Numbered from the stretch's first letter, positions 7,831-16,774 are shown. The stretch: DNA of 64,000 nt from Ruminococcus flavefaciens (GCF_900143025.1 NZ_FRCT01000001.1:62001-126000), one strand, 5' to 3'. Numbers and translations are program-made. The notes: generated by a model from the sequence alone, not told the origin.

Positions 7831-9771
7831 ATGATCAAATTAACATTACCTGACGGCAGCGCACGCGAGATCGAAGCTGCACAGTCAGCCGCAGAAATCA
7901 TCAAGGGCATAGGTATGGGACTTTACAAGGCTGCTTGCTGTGTAAAGATAAACGGTGAGGTCAAGGATCTCCGTACAGTTATCGACAGCGACTGCCAGTT
8001 CGAGGTATGCACCTTTGACTCGTTTGACGGTAAGAAGACTTTCTGGCACACAGCTTCACATATCCTTGCACAGGCTGTAAAGAGACTTTATCCTGCTGCT
8101 AAGCTTGCTATCGGTCCTGCTATCGACAACGGCTTCTACTACGACTTTGACCTCGAAAAGCCTTTCACTCCAGAGGAGCTTGAAAAGATCGAGGCTGAAA
8201 TGAAGAAAATAGTCAAGGAAGGCATAGAGCTTGAAAAGTTCGAGCTTTCTCCTGCTGACGCTATCGCTAAGCTCAAAGAAATGGACGAGCCTTACAAGGT
8301 AGAGCTCTGCGAAGAACACGTTGACAAGGGCGAGCCTATTTCGTTCTACAAGCAGGGCGAATTCATCGACCTCTGCGCAGGTCCTCACCTTATGGATACA
8401 GCTCCTGTAAAGGCTTTCAAGCTCCTTTCATGCACAGGTGCTTACTGGAGAGGCAACGAGAAAAACAAGATGCTCAGCCGTGTATACGCTATCGCATTCC
8501 CTAAGGCTTCTCAGCTCGATGAATACGTAAAAATGATCGAGGAAGCTAAACTCCGCGACCATAAGAAGCTCGGCAAGGAGCAGGCACTCTTCATGTTCGA
8601 TCACACAGCTCCCGGTATGCCTTACTGGCTCCCAAGAGGCTGGAAGCTCTTCAATGCACTTCTTGAATACTGGAGAGGCGTTCACGAGGATCACGGTTAT
8701 ACTGAAATTTCAGGTCCTGTTCTTTCCAAGAAGGAGCTCTGGGTAACATCAGGTCACTGGGATCATTATCAGGACGGTATGTTCGTTATCCCTTCCGAGG
8801 AAGATACAGAGGTTTACTGTGCTAAACCTATGAACTGCCCTAACGCTATCAAGGTATACATGAACAAGCAGCGTTCATACAAGGAGCTCCCCCTTAAATT
8901 CAATCAGGTCGACGTTATCCACCGTAAGGAGAAGTCAGGTGAGCTCAACGGTCTCTTCCGCGTTCAGCAGTTCAGACAGGACGATGCTCATATCCTCGTA
9001 ACTGAGGAGCAGATCGCTTCCGAAATAAACGATATCATGGATATCGCTACAGAGATATACAAGACATTCGGTCTTGAATACAAGGCTGAGCTTTCAACTC
9101 GTCCTGACGACTACATGGGCGATATAAACGTATGGAATAAGGCTGAGGCTGACCTCAAGGCTATCCTCGAAGAAAAGTACGGCCCCGACGGATACGAGCT
9201 CAACGAGGGCGACGGCGCATTCTACGGTCCTAAGATCGACCTGAAGATGAAGGACGCTATCGGACGTGAGTGGCAGATGGGTACTATCCAGCTTGACTTC
9301 CAGCTTCCGCTGAACTTCAAGATGAAGTACATCGCTTCTGACGGTTCAGAAAAGCAGCCTGTTATGATCCACCGCGCTATATTCGGTTCATTCGAGAGAT
9401 TCATCGGTATCATCACCGAGAACTTCGCAGGTGCATTCCCGTTCTGGCTCTCACCTATGCAGGTAGGTATCGTTCCTATCAGAACAGACCACAACGAGTA
9501 TGCTAAGAAGGTTGCTGACCTCCTTAAGAAGAACCGCATCAGAGTTGAGGTGGACTATACTGACGACAATATGAAGAACAAGATCAGAAAGTTCAAGGAC
9601 TACAAGGATCCGTATGTTGTTATCATCGGTGACAGCGAAGCTGAAAACGAGCAGGTATCTATCAATATCCGCGGCAACAAGCAGCTCAAAAATGTTCCGC
9701 TTGATAAGTTCATCGAAATGTGTACAACTATGAACGAGGAGCACTCTCTCGATATAATAGACACTCTTTGA
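7831..9771 (+). CDS. thrS: Threonyl-tRNA synthetase
   Basis: Class II synthetase that charges tRNA-Thr in the cytoplasm; 646 residues, the full bacterial length. In order: TGS domain (about 1-62), editing domain with HTASH near residue 73 and the LCAGPH motif, catalytic core (about 240-535) with the zinc cysteine in 'YCAKPMNCPNAIKVY', motif 2 'FRVQQFRQDDAHI' and motif 3 near 'HRAIFGSFERF', then the anticodon-binding domain to the end. The ribosome binding site is AAGGAGAG. Only 25 bp separate it from the RAYT stop and no promoter is visible there, so its transcription should depend on the threonine T-box at 6238. Confidence 0.97.
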   Translation: MIKLTLPDGSAREIEAAQSAAEIIKGIGMGLYKAACCVKINGEVKDLRTVIDSDCQFEVCTFDSFDGKKTFWHTASHILAQAVKRLYPAAKLAIGPAIDNGFYYDFDLEKPFTPEELEKIEAEMKKIVKEGIELEKFELSPADAIAKLKEMDEPYKVELCEEHVDKGEPISFYKQGEFIDLCAGPHLMDTAPVKAFKLLSCTGAYWRGNEKNKMLSRVYAIAFPKASQLDEYVKMIEEAKLRDHKKLGKEQALFMFDHTAPGMPYWLPRGWKLFNALLEYWRGVHEDHGYTEISGPVLSKKELWVTSGHWDHYQDGMFVIPSEEDTEVYCAKPMNCPNAIKVYMNKQRSYKELPLKFNQVDVIHRKEKSGELNGLFRVQQFRQDDAHILVTEEQIASEINDIMDIATEIYKTFGLEYKAELSTRPDDYMGDINVWNKAEADLKAILEEKYGPDGYELNEGDGAFYGPKIDLKMKDAIGREWQMGTIQLDFQLPLNFKMKYIASDGSEKQPVMIHRAIFGSFERFIGIITENFAGAFPFWLSPMQVGIVPIRTDHNEYAKKVADLLKKNRIRVEVDYTDDNMKNKIRKFKDYKDPYVVIIGDSEAENEQVSINIRGNKQLKNVPLDKFIEMCTTMNEEHSLDIIDTL

Positions 9772-9783
9772 TAAGCAATCAGG

Positions 9784-9802
9784 GGGCTGCCGTTGGCAGC
9801 CC
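9784..9802 (+). terminator. Hairpin after thrS
   Basis: GGGCTGCC-GTT-GGCAGCCC followed by TTGCTTTA; a stable stem but a weak T run. Confidence 0.5.
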
Positions 9803-9825
9803 TTGCTTTATAAAGAATTATCATG

Positions 9826-9850
9826 TACAGGGCGGATTTTTTCCGCCTGT
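9826..9850. repeat. Palindrome TACAGGGCGGA...TCCGCCTGTA
   Basis: Arms GGCGGA / TCCGCC around TTTTTT, extended by TACAG / CTGTA. Related in composition to the GTAGGGG family but without the exact flank. Confidence 0.45.
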
Positions 9851-9876
9851 AAATAAAAATAAACGGAGGGATATTT

Positions 9877-10401
9877 ATGAACGAGCTTTGCATGATAATC
9901 AAAGATATGGTAATACCCAACTTTATGAACATAAGGACATCACTGCGAACCTATGACCGTGACGCGCTCTGCTGCGGAGCTCCCTGCTGGCGCTGGGCTT
10001 ATCACGCTATCCATTCGGCGGATAAGTGGTTCATTAACCCTTTTGTTTACGACGAGCCGCCTTTCCACGAGGAAGGTATGGACAATCCCGATAATCCCAC
10101 ATCGGTAGTTCTTTCCGATGAGCAGCTTCTGGACTATCTGGACGCTGTTGAGAAGAAAACTCTTGACTATCTTGACACACTCACAGACGATATGCTCTAT
10201 GAGAAGCCCGAGAAGTCACGATATACTCGCATGGAGCTGGTGCTGAGACAATTCAGGCATATCTCCTTCCACACGGGTATGCTCAACGGTCAGACTGCTC
10301 TTGCAAAGGGAAAGTTCCCTATGTGGGTGTCGGAAAAGGAAAAATACGTTGATGACGGCGTGTTTTTCGGAAGATACCGTGCAGGAACTATAAAGCTTTA
10401 A
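9877..10401 (+). CDS. DinB-like superfamily protein
   Basis: 174 residues with the four-helix DinB/YfiT pattern: a helix with 'CWRWAYHAIHSADKW', a long helix 'LLDYLDAVEKKTLDYLDTL', and 'LVLRQFRHISFHTGMLNGQ'. The histidines in the first and last of these correspond to the metal-binding triad of this superfamily, whose members include thiol transferases; the substrate here is unknown. Ribosome binding site CGGAGGG. Cytoplasmic; it stands alone between thrS and glyS with a terminator at 10438. Confidence 0.75.
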   Translation: MNELCMIIKDMVIPNFMNIRTSLRTYDRDALCCGAPCWRWAYHAIHSADKWFINPFVYDEPPFHEEGMDNPDNPTSVVLSDEQLLDYLDAVEKKTLDYLDTLTDDMLYEKPEKSRYTRMELVLRQFRHISFHTGMLNGQTALAKGKFPMWVSEKEKYVDDGVFFGRYRAGTIKL

Positions 10402-10437
10402 TTCTGGATTTTATTGACTGTATAACAAATATCATCG

Positions 10438-10463
10438 TTTTCCCGCCTTATGGCGGGAAAAAC
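10438..10463 (+). terminator. Hairpin after the DinB-like gene
   Basis: TTTTCCCGCC-TTAT-GGCGGGAAAA, perfect 10-bp arms; the following T content is low, so termination efficiency is uncertain. Confidence 0.6.
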
Positions 10464-10492
10464 TTTAAAAACTCTATAAATCATCATAACTC

Positions 10493-10521
10493 TTGACTTT
10501 TTTTCGCGTTTGAGTTACAAT
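10493..10521 (+). promoter_or_regulatory. Promoter of glyS
   Basis: TTGACT (10493-10498), 17-bp spacer, TACAAT (10516-10521). The leader is only about 35 nt, too short for a T-box. Confidence 0.8.
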
Positions 10522-10561
10522 AGAATGTGACTATTAATAAATAAAAGCGAGGTTGCTTATT

Positions 10562-11968
10562 ATGCTTAAAAACAATGAAAAAGTAATGGATAAAATCGTT
10601 GACCTTTGTAAGTCAAAGGGCTTTGTATACCCGGGCTCTGAGATCTACGGCGGTCTTGCAAATACATGGGACTACGGTCCGCTGGGCGTTGAGCTTAAAA
10701 ACAATATCAAGAAGGCTTGGCTCAAAAAATTCGTTCAGGAGAACAAGTACAATGTAGGTCTTGACTCCGCTATCCTTATGAATCCACAGACATGGGTGGC
10801 TTCAGGTCATATCGGCGGCTTCTCAGACCCTCTCATGGACTGTAAGGAGTGTAAGACACGTCACCGTGCTGACAACCTTATCGAGGACTTTGACGGCACT
10901 AACGTTGCAGGCTGGTCAAACGAGCAGATGATGGACTACATCAAGGAAAAAGGCATTACCTGCCCTAACTGCGGCAAGCAGAACTTCACTGATATCCGTC
11001 AGTTCAACCTTATGTTCAAGACCTTCCAGGGCGTAACCGAGGACAGCAAGTCCGAGCTTTATCTCCGTCCCGAGACTGCACAGGGTATCTTCGTAAACTT
11101 CGCTAATATACAGAGAACTACACGTAAAAAGGTTCCTTTCGGTGTTGCACAGGTAGGTAAATCCTTCCGTAACGAGATAACACCCGGTAACTTCATTTTC
11201 CGTGTACGTGAGTTCGAGCAGATGGAGCTTGAGTTCTTCTGCAAGCCCGGTACTGACCTTGAGTGGTTTGATTATTGGAGAAGCTACTGCAAGAACTTCC
11301 TTCTCTCACTTGGTCTCAAGGAGGAGAATATCCGTCTTCGTGACCACGATAAGGAGGAGCTCTGCTTCTATTCAAAGGCTACTACAGACTTCGAGTACCT
11401 CTTCCCATTCGGCTGGGGCGAGCTCTGGGGCGTTGCTGACAGAACAGACTACGACCTCACACAGCACATCAACACCAGCGGCAAGTCACTTGAATACTTT
11501 GACCCTGAGTCAAACGAGAAGTATATACCATACGTTATCGAGCCTTCTCTCGGCGTAGAGAGACTTTTCCTCTCAGTAGTAACTGAGGCTTACGATGAGG
11601 AGGAGCTTGTTTCAACTGACAAGGACGGCAAGGAGAAGAAGGAAACAAGAACAGTTATGCACTTCCACCCTGCACTTGCTCCTTTCAAGGCTGCTGTACT
11701 TCCGCTTGTTAAGAAGCTCACACCAAAGGCTGAGGAAGTATACGATATGCTTTCAAAGAAGTTCATGGTAGACTTCGACGAGGCTGGTACTATCGGTAAG
11801 AGATACCGTCGTCAGGACGAGATAGGTACTCCATTCTGCATCACATACGACTTTGATACACTTGAAAAGGACAACTGTGTAACAGTTCGTGACCGTGATA
11901 CAATGCAGCAGGAGAGAGTTGCTATCGACGACCTCGTTGCATACCTCGAAGCTAAAATGGTATTCTAA
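10562..11968 (+). CDS. glyS: Glycyl-tRNA synthetase, single-chain (alpha2) type
   Basis: 468 residues. Class II synthetase of the homodimeric type found in Firmicutes, archaea and eukaryotes, not the alpha/beta two-subunit type. Visible are '[17 protein letters not shown]', the zinc-type cysteines CKEC and CPNC in the insertion, motif 2 '[28 protein letters not shown]', motif 3 in '[11 protein letters not shown]', and the C-terminal anticodon domain from about 375. I start at the ATG at 10562 (MLKNNEK) because GCGAGG lies 9 bp upstream; the TTG at 10553 is too close to it. Followed by a terminator made of a GGGCGGATA palindrome. Confidence 0.96.
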   Translation: MLKNNEKVMDKIVDLCKSKGFVYPGSEIYGGLANTWDYGPLGVELKNNIKKAWLKKFVQENKYNVGLDSAILMNPQTWVASGHIGGFSDPLMDCKECKTRHRADNLIEDFDGTNVAGWSNEQMMDYIKEKGITCPNCGKQNFTDIRQFNLMFKTFQGVTEDSKSELYLRPETAQGIFVNFANIQRTTRKKVPFGVAQVGKSFRNEITPGNFIFRVREFEQMELEFFCKPGTDLEWFDYWRSYCKNFLLSLGLKEENIRLRDHDKEELCFYSKATTDFEYLFPFGWGELWGVADRTDYDLTQHINTSGKSLEYFDPESNEKYIPYVIEPSLGVERLFLSVVTEAYDEEELVSTDKDGKEKKETRTVMHFHPALAPFKAAVLPLVKKLTPKAEEVYDMLSKKFMVDFDEAGTIGKRYRRQDEIGTPFCITYDFDTLEKDNCVTVRDRDTMQQERVAIDDLVAYLEAKMVF

Positions 11969-11971
11969 AAT

Positions 11972-12000
11972 GTTAGGGCGGATAATATCCGCCCTTTTTA
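11972..12000 (+). terminator. glyS terminator formed by a GTAGGGG-family palindrome
   Basis: GTTA then GGGCGGATAATATCCGCCC (11976-11994), then TTTTTA. The core is the same as in dispersed repeats at 13171, 17044, 25314 and 44661, so a repeat copy appears to serve as terminator. Confidence 0.8.
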
Positions 12001-12018
12001 ATGCATATACATAAAATT

Positions 12019-12046
12019 AAGGACTGCATCAGCAGTCCTTTTTTAG
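12019..12046. terminator. Bidirectional terminator between glyS and the 12048 gene
   Basis: AAGGACTGC-ATCA-GCAGTCCTT followed by TTTT on the plus strand; the arms nearly match the palindrome at 3048. Confidence 0.75.
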
Positions 12047-12047
12047 T

Positions 12048-13124
12048 TTATTTAATTGGTATTTTATTTATCATTTCGTCCGTATTGTCACTAAATACAA
12101 AGACATAATCGCCGCAAGTATCAAAAAAATAACTTCCGTCTTTTTTTATTTCATCAGCTTTTTGAGACTCTACCTCTTTCCAGTTATCTGTCGAATAAGT
12201 TATATAATTTCCGCGATAATATGTTATCGCTTTTTTAGTATCAGCATAGATGATCCTTTCGTACTTGCGTGTTTTATGCTGATTTATGATCTTTCCGCTT
12301 TTCATGTCTGTTAATGCATAGATATCGTATTTATGCAGTTCAAGAGAAGAAATATCCAATTCATTACTATGTCCGCCTCCAAAAGATATTTTTTCTGAAG
12401 TATCAGTCATGACAACACATAAGGAATCATCTTCAATATCAGCATATACATAATATGCTTTAAACATTTTGTCAAGATCAATCTGCACTGTATCATTTGA
12501 ATCGAGATCGATTATCGTTAATTCAGGTGCATAATATTTATCAATGTATGCAGCATAGTTTTTACTTCTTCCAATATAATTTGAAGAAGTGTAATAGGTA
12601 TTTTCCTCATCACCCGAAAACATGAATTTGATATCGGAGTATTCATATTCAGGCAGGTCATTATTTATCATTTTGCCGTTCATATCAAATACAGCGATGT
12701 TTACGTCATTTTCGTCGTCATATCTGCCATAAACACAATTATTGTCTATTGCAAGCACATTTACATCAGGCTTCTCCAAAACAAAGGGCTTACCCGTTAA
12801 ATTTCCCTCAGGATCATATTTTGTGATTGTGGTCAACTTGTTAATGTTTACAGCAGTATATATACAGTCATTATCCCTTGTAAAAAAAGCCTTTGTATTC
12901 AGATTATCAAATGGTATCAGACATTCATATTTCTGATTTTCGGCGGCTTTATACACACCGTCATTTTTTATACAGTATATCTCACCGTTTATTTCAGCTT
13001 TTGACTCCCAAAAACGACTATTGCCAACATAAATACTTTTTTGGGGAGCAAAACAACGTGATAAGATAAATATTGCAGAGATAACTGCTATGGCTGCAAG
13101 AAATAATAACAGGATTTTTTTCAT
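12048..13124 (-). CDS. Membrane-anchored propeller-like protein
   Basis: 358 residues. An N-terminal hydrophobic helix (about 4-23) ends in 'LSRCFAP'; the arginine before the cysteine makes this a poor lipobox, so it may be anchored by an uncleaved helix instead. The rest is beta-rich with repeated value/label strands ('CIYTAVNINKLTTITKYDPEGNLTG' is one) like the window's lipoproteins, but without clear sequence identity. It lies directly after lysC on the same strand, though separated by a terminator. Function unknown. Confidence 0.6.
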   Translation of the reverse strand: MKKILLLFLAAIAVISAIFILSRCFAPQKSIYVGNSRFWESKAEINGEIYCIKNDGVYKAAENQKYECLIPFDNLNTKAFFTRDNDCIYTAVNINKLTTITKYDPEGNLTGKPFVLEKPDVNVLAIDNNCVYGRYDDENDVNIAVFDMNGKMINNDLPEYEYSDIKFMFSGDEENTYYTSSNYIGRSKNYAAYIDKYYAPELTIIDLDSNDTVQIDLDKMFKAYYVYADIEDDSLCVVMTDTSEKISFGGGHSNELDISSLELHKYDIYALTDMKSGKIINQHKTRKYERIIYADTKKAITYYRGNYITYSTDNWKEVESQKADEIKKDGSYFFDTCGDYVFVFSDNTDEMINKIPIK

Positions 13125-13141
13125 AATATAGTTCCTTTTTC

Positions 13142-13168
13142 AAAAAGGACGCCCATTAGGCGTCCTTA
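13142..13168 (-). terminator. Terminator of lysC
   Basis: On the minus strand: AAGGACGCC-TAAT-GGGCGTCCTTTTTG. It follows the palindrome at 13171. Confidence 0.8.
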
Positions 13169-13170
13169 AA

Positions 13171-13194
13171 CGGGCGGATAATATCCGCCCCTAC
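13171..13194 (-). repeat. GTAGGGG palindrome, GGGCGGATA core
   Basis: On the minus strand GTAGG then GGGCGGATATTATCCGCCC then G, 20 bp after the lysC stop. Confidence 0.8.
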
Positions 13195-13213
13195 TATTCA
13201 CTAATAACTGAGC

Positions 13214-14551
13214 TTACTGCTTCTCTGAATTGATGAACATATCGTATATTCTGCGGATAGCCTCGGGGAGGTCGTTTTCGCTTACGCCGATGATAACGTT
13301 GAGCTCGCTTGAACCCTGATCTATCATCTTAACGTTGATACGTGCATGAGCCATAGAAGCGAAGATACGTGCAACAGTACCTCTTGTATTCTTCATGCGG
13401 CGACCAACTACAGCAAGGAGTGCAATGCCGTCCTCGATCTCGAGGTGATCGGGATCAACTGCCTTGCGAAGCTCTGCAAGCACCTTATCGCGTACAGGAT
13501 CGAGCTTTTCTGTGCTTACTGTAATGCTCATGGTGTCGATACCTGAAGGCATATGCTCAAATGAAAGACCGTTGTTATAGAGTACAGAAAGTACCTTCAT
13601 ACCGAAGCCTGTTTCGTTGTTCATCATGGCTTTTTCGATATTGATAGTGCTGAAGCCCTTCTTGCCTGCGATACCTGTGATAGTATGGCTGAGACTTTCC
13701 TTGCTGAAATCGTAATCATTGCCAACTATCATAGTACCTGCGTCCTGAGGAGCATTTGTATTTCTGATATTTATTGGTATACCTGCCGAGCGTACAGGGA
13801 AGATAGCGTCCTCATGGAGAACAGATGCACCCATGTATGCAAGCTCACGAAGCTCGCGGTAAGTAATTACCTCGATAACATCGGGGTTATCAACTATTCT
13901 TGGGTCAGCTACGAGGAAACCCGAAACGTCTGTCCAGTTCTCGTAGATATCAGCCTTTACGGCATTTGCGATGATAGAGCCTGTAACATCAGAGCCGCCG
14001 CGTGAGAAAGTCTTGATATAGCCCTCTGTAGTTCTTCCGTAGAAGCCGGGGATAACAGCGTTGTCAAGACCGCTGAGCTTTTCGCGTACAGCCTTTACTG
14101 TTTCATCGAGGAGAAGTACTCCGTTTGTATCAAATACGATAACATCAGCAGCGTCAACGAAGTTGAAGCCGAGGTAGTTTGCAAGCACCTTGCCGTTGAG
14201 GTACTCTCCGCGGCTTGCTGCGAAATCCTTTGCAGGACGAGCCTTGAGCTCGTTTACGATAGCGTCAAAATCTGCATCGAGGGACATATTTATTCCAAGC
14301 TCTGAGATGATGCCGTTGTAGCGGTCTTTGATTATCTGGAAATCCTTTGAGAAGTCCATACCGCTGCCTGCAAGCTCACAGCACTTGTAAAGCATATCTG
14401 TTATCTTTATATCATCGGAAAATCTTTTTCCGGGAGCTGACGGCACAACGTATCTGCGCTTGTCATCGCTCTTGATTATAGCAGCTACCTTTTTGAACTG
14501 GTTTGCGTCAGCAAGGGAGCTTCCACCGAATTTAACGACCTTATTACTCAT
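13214..14551 (-). CDS. lysC: Aspartate kinase
   Basis: Phosphorylates aspartate in the first step of lysine, threonine and methionine synthesis. 445 residues from the chosen start. N-terminal kinase domain with 'VVKFGGSSLADA' at the start, 'FSRGGSDVTGSIIANA' and 'IENWTDVSGF'-type substrate residues (here YENWTDVSGF), followed by two ACT-type regulatory domains ('GKKGFSTINIEKAMMN' and 'GVARIFASMAHARINVKMIDQG'-like), which usually bind lysine or threonine. I use the ATG at 14551 because AAAGGAA lies 9 bp upstream; the longer frame to 14590 has no such site. The leader is about 40 nt, too short for a lysine riboswitch. Confidence 0.95.
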   Translation of the reverse strand: MSNKVVKFGGSSLADANQFKKVAAIIKSDDKRRYVVPSAPGKRFSDDIKITDMLYKCCELAGSGMDFSKDFQIIKDRYNGIISELGINMSLDADFDAIVNELKARPAKDFAASRGEYLNGKVLANYLGFNFVDAADVIVFDTNGVLLLDETVKAVREKLSGLDNAVIPGFYGRTTEGYIKTFSRGGSDVTGSIIANAVKADIYENWTDVSGFLVADPRIVDNPDVIEVITYRELRELAYMGASVLHEDAIFPVRSAGIPINIRNTNAPQDAGTMIVGNDYDFSKESLSHTITGIAGKKGFSTINIEKAMMNNETGFGMKVLSVLYNNGLSFEHMPSGIDTMSITVSTEKLDPVRDKVLAELRKAVDPDHLEIEDGIALLAVVGRRMKNTRGTVARIFASMAHARINVKMIDQGSSELNVIIGVSENDLPEAIRRIYDMFINSEKQ

Positions 14552-14595
14552 ATATATCATTCCTTTATTACATTGATAATTTTGTAGCAATACTT

Positions 14596-14624
14596 ATTAT
14601 ATGCTATTTTGCGTATGAAATCAA
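14596..14624 (-). promoter_or_regulatory. Promoter of lysC
   Basis: Minus strand TTGATT (14624-14619), 17-bp spacer, TATAAT (14601-14596). Confidence 0.75.
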
Positions 14625-14704
14625 TTGACAGAAAGCCAAAATTAGGCACAATAAAAGTTGTGTTTTTGGTGAATACGCTTGTACGCCACTGACGGACACC
14701 TCGG

Positions 14705-14730
14705 GTTAGTCGTTAGCCTTTAGCCATTAG
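14705..14730 (+). repeat. TTAGCCN heptad array
   Basis: Four units: TTAGTCG, TTAGCCT, TTAGCCA, TTAG. It opens a repeat island (14700-14880) that fills the space between the lysC and Nudix promoters. Confidence 0.65.
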
Positions 14731-14750
14731 GGGGCGATTGTGCGCCCGCC
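14731..14750 (+). repeat. Degenerate GTAGGGG-family palindrome
   Basis: GGGGCGATTGTGCGCCC, a decayed form of the GGGCGCACA core, directly abutting the heptad array. Confidence 0.5.
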
Positions 14751-14778
14751 AGTTATAAAACGACTATAAATGACCGAC

Positions 14779-14804
14779 TGTAGGGGCTGCCTTTGGCAGT
14801 CCGC
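14779..14804 (+). repeat. GTAGGGG palindrome, GGCTGCC core
   Basis: TGTAGGGGCTGCC-TTT-GGCAGTCCGC: same flank as the RAYT copies, different core. Confidence 0.75.
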
Positions 14805-14840
14805 AAGCGAAAATTTTGCTTCAAATGACCGTAAATCCAT

Positions 14841-14864
14841 TGTAGGGGCGGCGTTCCGCCGCCC
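14841..14864 (+). repeat. GTAGGGG palindrome, GGGCGGCG core
   Basis: TGTAGG then GGGCGGCGTTCCGCCGCCC then G; 8-bp arms around TTC. Confidence 0.8.
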
Positions 14865-14889
14865 GCCTAAACGCTGTAACACGAATTAA

Positions 14890-14918
14890 TTGACATATGG
14901 GCAGCAAAAGAGTATAAT
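14890..14918 (+). promoter_or_regulatory. Promoter of the Nudix gene
   Basis: TTGACA (14890-14895), 17-bp spacer, TATAAT (14913-14918), 42 bp before the start codon. Confidence 0.85.
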
Positions 14919-14959
14919 CATATTTAATAAGCTGTAATTATGTATTAAGAGGTGGATAT

Positions 14960-15394
14960 ATGCACAGAGTTTTTGGAACTAAAGAAAATGCTGAATATTA
15001 TGACAGGGAGGGCGTGTATCTTATCCCCATTTGCGGTGATAAAGTAGGTGTAGTACGAACTTCGAGAGGGTATTTCCTTGTAGGCGGAGGAATAGAAAGC
15101 GGCGAGTCGCATACAGAGTGTATCGAAAGGGAATGTGCGGAGGAAACAGGCTATAAAGCTTATGTAAAGGGCAGGCTGTGTTCTGCTGAGACATATTGCC
15201 TTCACGATACAATAGGCTATTTTCACCCGATACAGACCTATTATGTGGGCGAACTGCTCTCAAAGGTGTCCGAATCTGCTGAAAAAGACCATGAATTCTT
15301 ATGGGTCACATATGATGAGATAAAGGGTAAAATGTATTTTGAAATGCAGGACTGGGCATTGGAGCTGGTTTTTGAGAAAATATGCACTAAATGA
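14960..15394 (+). CDS. Nudix hydrolase
   Basis: 144 residues. The Nudix box is complete: 'GGIESGESHTECIERECAEETGY' fits G-x5-E-x7-RE-x-x-EE-x-G, the Mg2+-binding site that cleaves nucleoside diphosphate-linked substrates. The preceding 'SRGYFLVGGG' and following strands complete the fold. The substrate cannot be told. Ribosome binding site AGAGGTGG; soluble, single gene, with a terminator shared with the convergent MFS gene. Confidence 0.88.
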   Translation: MHRVFGTKENAEYYDREGVYLIPICGDKVGVVRTSRGYFLVGGGIESGESHTECIERECAEETGYKAYVKGRLCSAETYCLHDTIGYFHPIQTYYVGELLSKVSESAEKDHEFLWVTYDEIKGKMYFEMQDWALELVFEKICTK

Positions 15395-15397
15395 TAA

Positions 15398-15437
15398 AAA
15401 GCCCCCCGAGAGCGAAAATGCTTTCGAGGGGATATTT
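15398..15437. terminator. Bidirectional terminator between Nudix and MFS genes
   Basis: CCCCCGAGAGC-GAAAAT-GCTTTCGAGGGG flanked by AAAAAG and ATTTTTAT. Confidence 0.8.
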
Positions 15438-16715
15438 TTATACCTTTTCCTTGCGCAGAAGCAGGCTGAATACCGTACAAACCGCAACTCCCGCAAAGCC
15501 AAGAACTGCAAAGAGCAATGCTGCTCCCGAGCCCTTTCCGCTTCCGAAGAGAGCTACCAGCGTACTTCCTTCGGCTCTTCCCGACATAAAAGGCTCAAAC
15601 ACCTTGTCGATGAGTATGCCTCCCGACAGATAGCCCACGGGTATAGTGAAGAATTGCAGGGTATTTCGGCATGAATAAACTCTCCCCTGCATATCGGCAG
15701 GGATAGTGCTTCTGAGTATAACGTCCAGATTTGCGCCCATATAGGGTATGAAAAGCCAGCCGCAGACAGCTCCGATGCACCATATTACAGGTGAATTGCT
15801 GAATGAAAGCATGAAATTTTCCGTACTCATTGAGAAAAACAGCGCGAGACATATAGCTCTTACACGATTTTTCGGAGCAGGCGACAGTGAAGCTATAAGG
15901 CTTCCTGCCAGTGCAGCCGCACCTGCGAAGAAATTGACCGTACCCAGCGTTTTTTCGCCGCTTGCAGCCTTTGACAGCACCATTGCAGGCAGTGCCGCAT
16001 TGTAAGCCGAGGCTATAAGATTTATCCCTGAAAGGAAGAATATGAGCTTCAGCACCACGGGACAGCCCTTCAGCCATTTGAGCCCAGCCTTTGCCGATGC
16101 AAGCAGTGGTTCTTTCTTTTTGTCCGAGCCTTCGGGCTCGGGTATAGGTATGAACAGCAGAAGTACCAGAAATGCTGCTGCAAATGTAATTAGGTCTGTG
16201 ACCATAACTGCCGATACACCGCCGAATGTAAACAGTACTGTTGCAAGTACAGGTGTCAGCAGAGAATTCAGCGACTGTGAAAACGACCGCAGTCCGCTGG
16301 TTTTTTGATAATATTCCTTTGGTATGAGCTGTGTGGAAGCTACCTCGCTTGCAGGCTGCTGTACAGTGTTCATAAGTCCGTTGAGGGCGTTTATCACGTA
16401 CAGATGCCACGGTAAAAGCGCATCGGCTTTTATAAGTATGAACGCCGCAACGGTTGTCATTGCCGCGAACAGGTCGCACAAGAGCATAGTGCGTTTTTTG
16501 TTCCATTTATCGCTGAGTGCTCCTGCGAATATGCTCATTATGACATAGGGCGCATATGAGCATACGGTAAGAAGCGCGGTTTTCAGCGCAGAACCGCTGT
16601 ATTCGTACAGCCACAGCACCAGCGCATAGCTTGTCATGCCGCTTCCGAGAGCGGATAATGACTGAGTGCTCCACAGTAAGAGATAGCTTCTGAGTTTTTT
16701 TATTTGATCTTTCAT
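15438..16715 (-). CDS. MFS transporter (macrolide-efflux-like)
   Basis: 425 residues with about 12 transmembrane helices in two halves of six and a central loop rich in charge ('IPEPEGSDKKKEPLL'). The start 'LLLWSTQSLSALGSGMTSYALVLWLYEYSG' and 'GALSDKWNKKRTMLLCDL' after helix 2 match the Mef/MFS_3 drug exporters. It would export a hydrophobic compound using the proton gradient; the substrate is not predictable. Ribosome binding site AAAGGAG, 10 bp before the ATG. No linked regulator. Confidence 0.85.
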   Translation of the reverse strand: MKDQIKKLRSYLLLWSTQSLSALGSGMTSYALVLWLYEYSGSALKTALLTVCSYAPYVIMSIFAGALSDKWNKKRTMLLCDLFAAMTTVAAFILIKADALLPWHLYVINALNGLMNTVQQPASEVASTQLIPKEYYQKTSGLRSFSQSLNSLLTPVLATVLFTFGGVSAVMVTDLITFAAAFLVLLLFIPIPEPEGSDKKKEPLLASAKAGLKWLKGCPVVLKLIFFLSGINLIASAYNAALPAMVLSKAASGEKTLGTVNFFAGAAALAGSLIASLSPAPKNRVRAICLALFFSMSTENFMLSFSNSPVIWCIGAVCGWLFIPYMGANLDVILRSTIPADMQGRVYSCRNTLQFFTIPVGYLSGGILIDKVFEPFMSGRAEGSTLVALFGSGKGSGAALLFAVLGFAGVAVCTVFSLLLRKEKV

Positions 16716-16774
16716 TTGACTTTGCTCCTTTAGATAGTATTTTATCGTCAGAAATGCAAAGTCCGAGGGTAGTA

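Noticed and set aside
9720..9956. A 78-codon frame spanning the thrS end and the DinB-like start
   Set aside because: It crosses the thrS hairpin and overlaps two well-supported genes.
10522..10561. A glycine T-box or riboswitch before glyS
   Set aside because: The leader is about 35 nt with no T-box sequence.
14552..14620. A lysine riboswitch before lysC
   Set aside because: The promoter at 14596-14624 leaves only about 40 nt of leader, and no riboswitch sequence is present.
14700..14880. A CRISPR array in the repeat islands
   Set aside because: The units are 7 bp or single palindromes with variable cores; there is no constant repeat with regular unique spacers and no cas gene in the window.
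15595..16506. A 303-codon frame on the same strand as the MFS exporter, in another frame
   Set aside because: The MFS frame gives a clear 12-helix protein; the alternative is Arg/His/Cys-rich with no domain.
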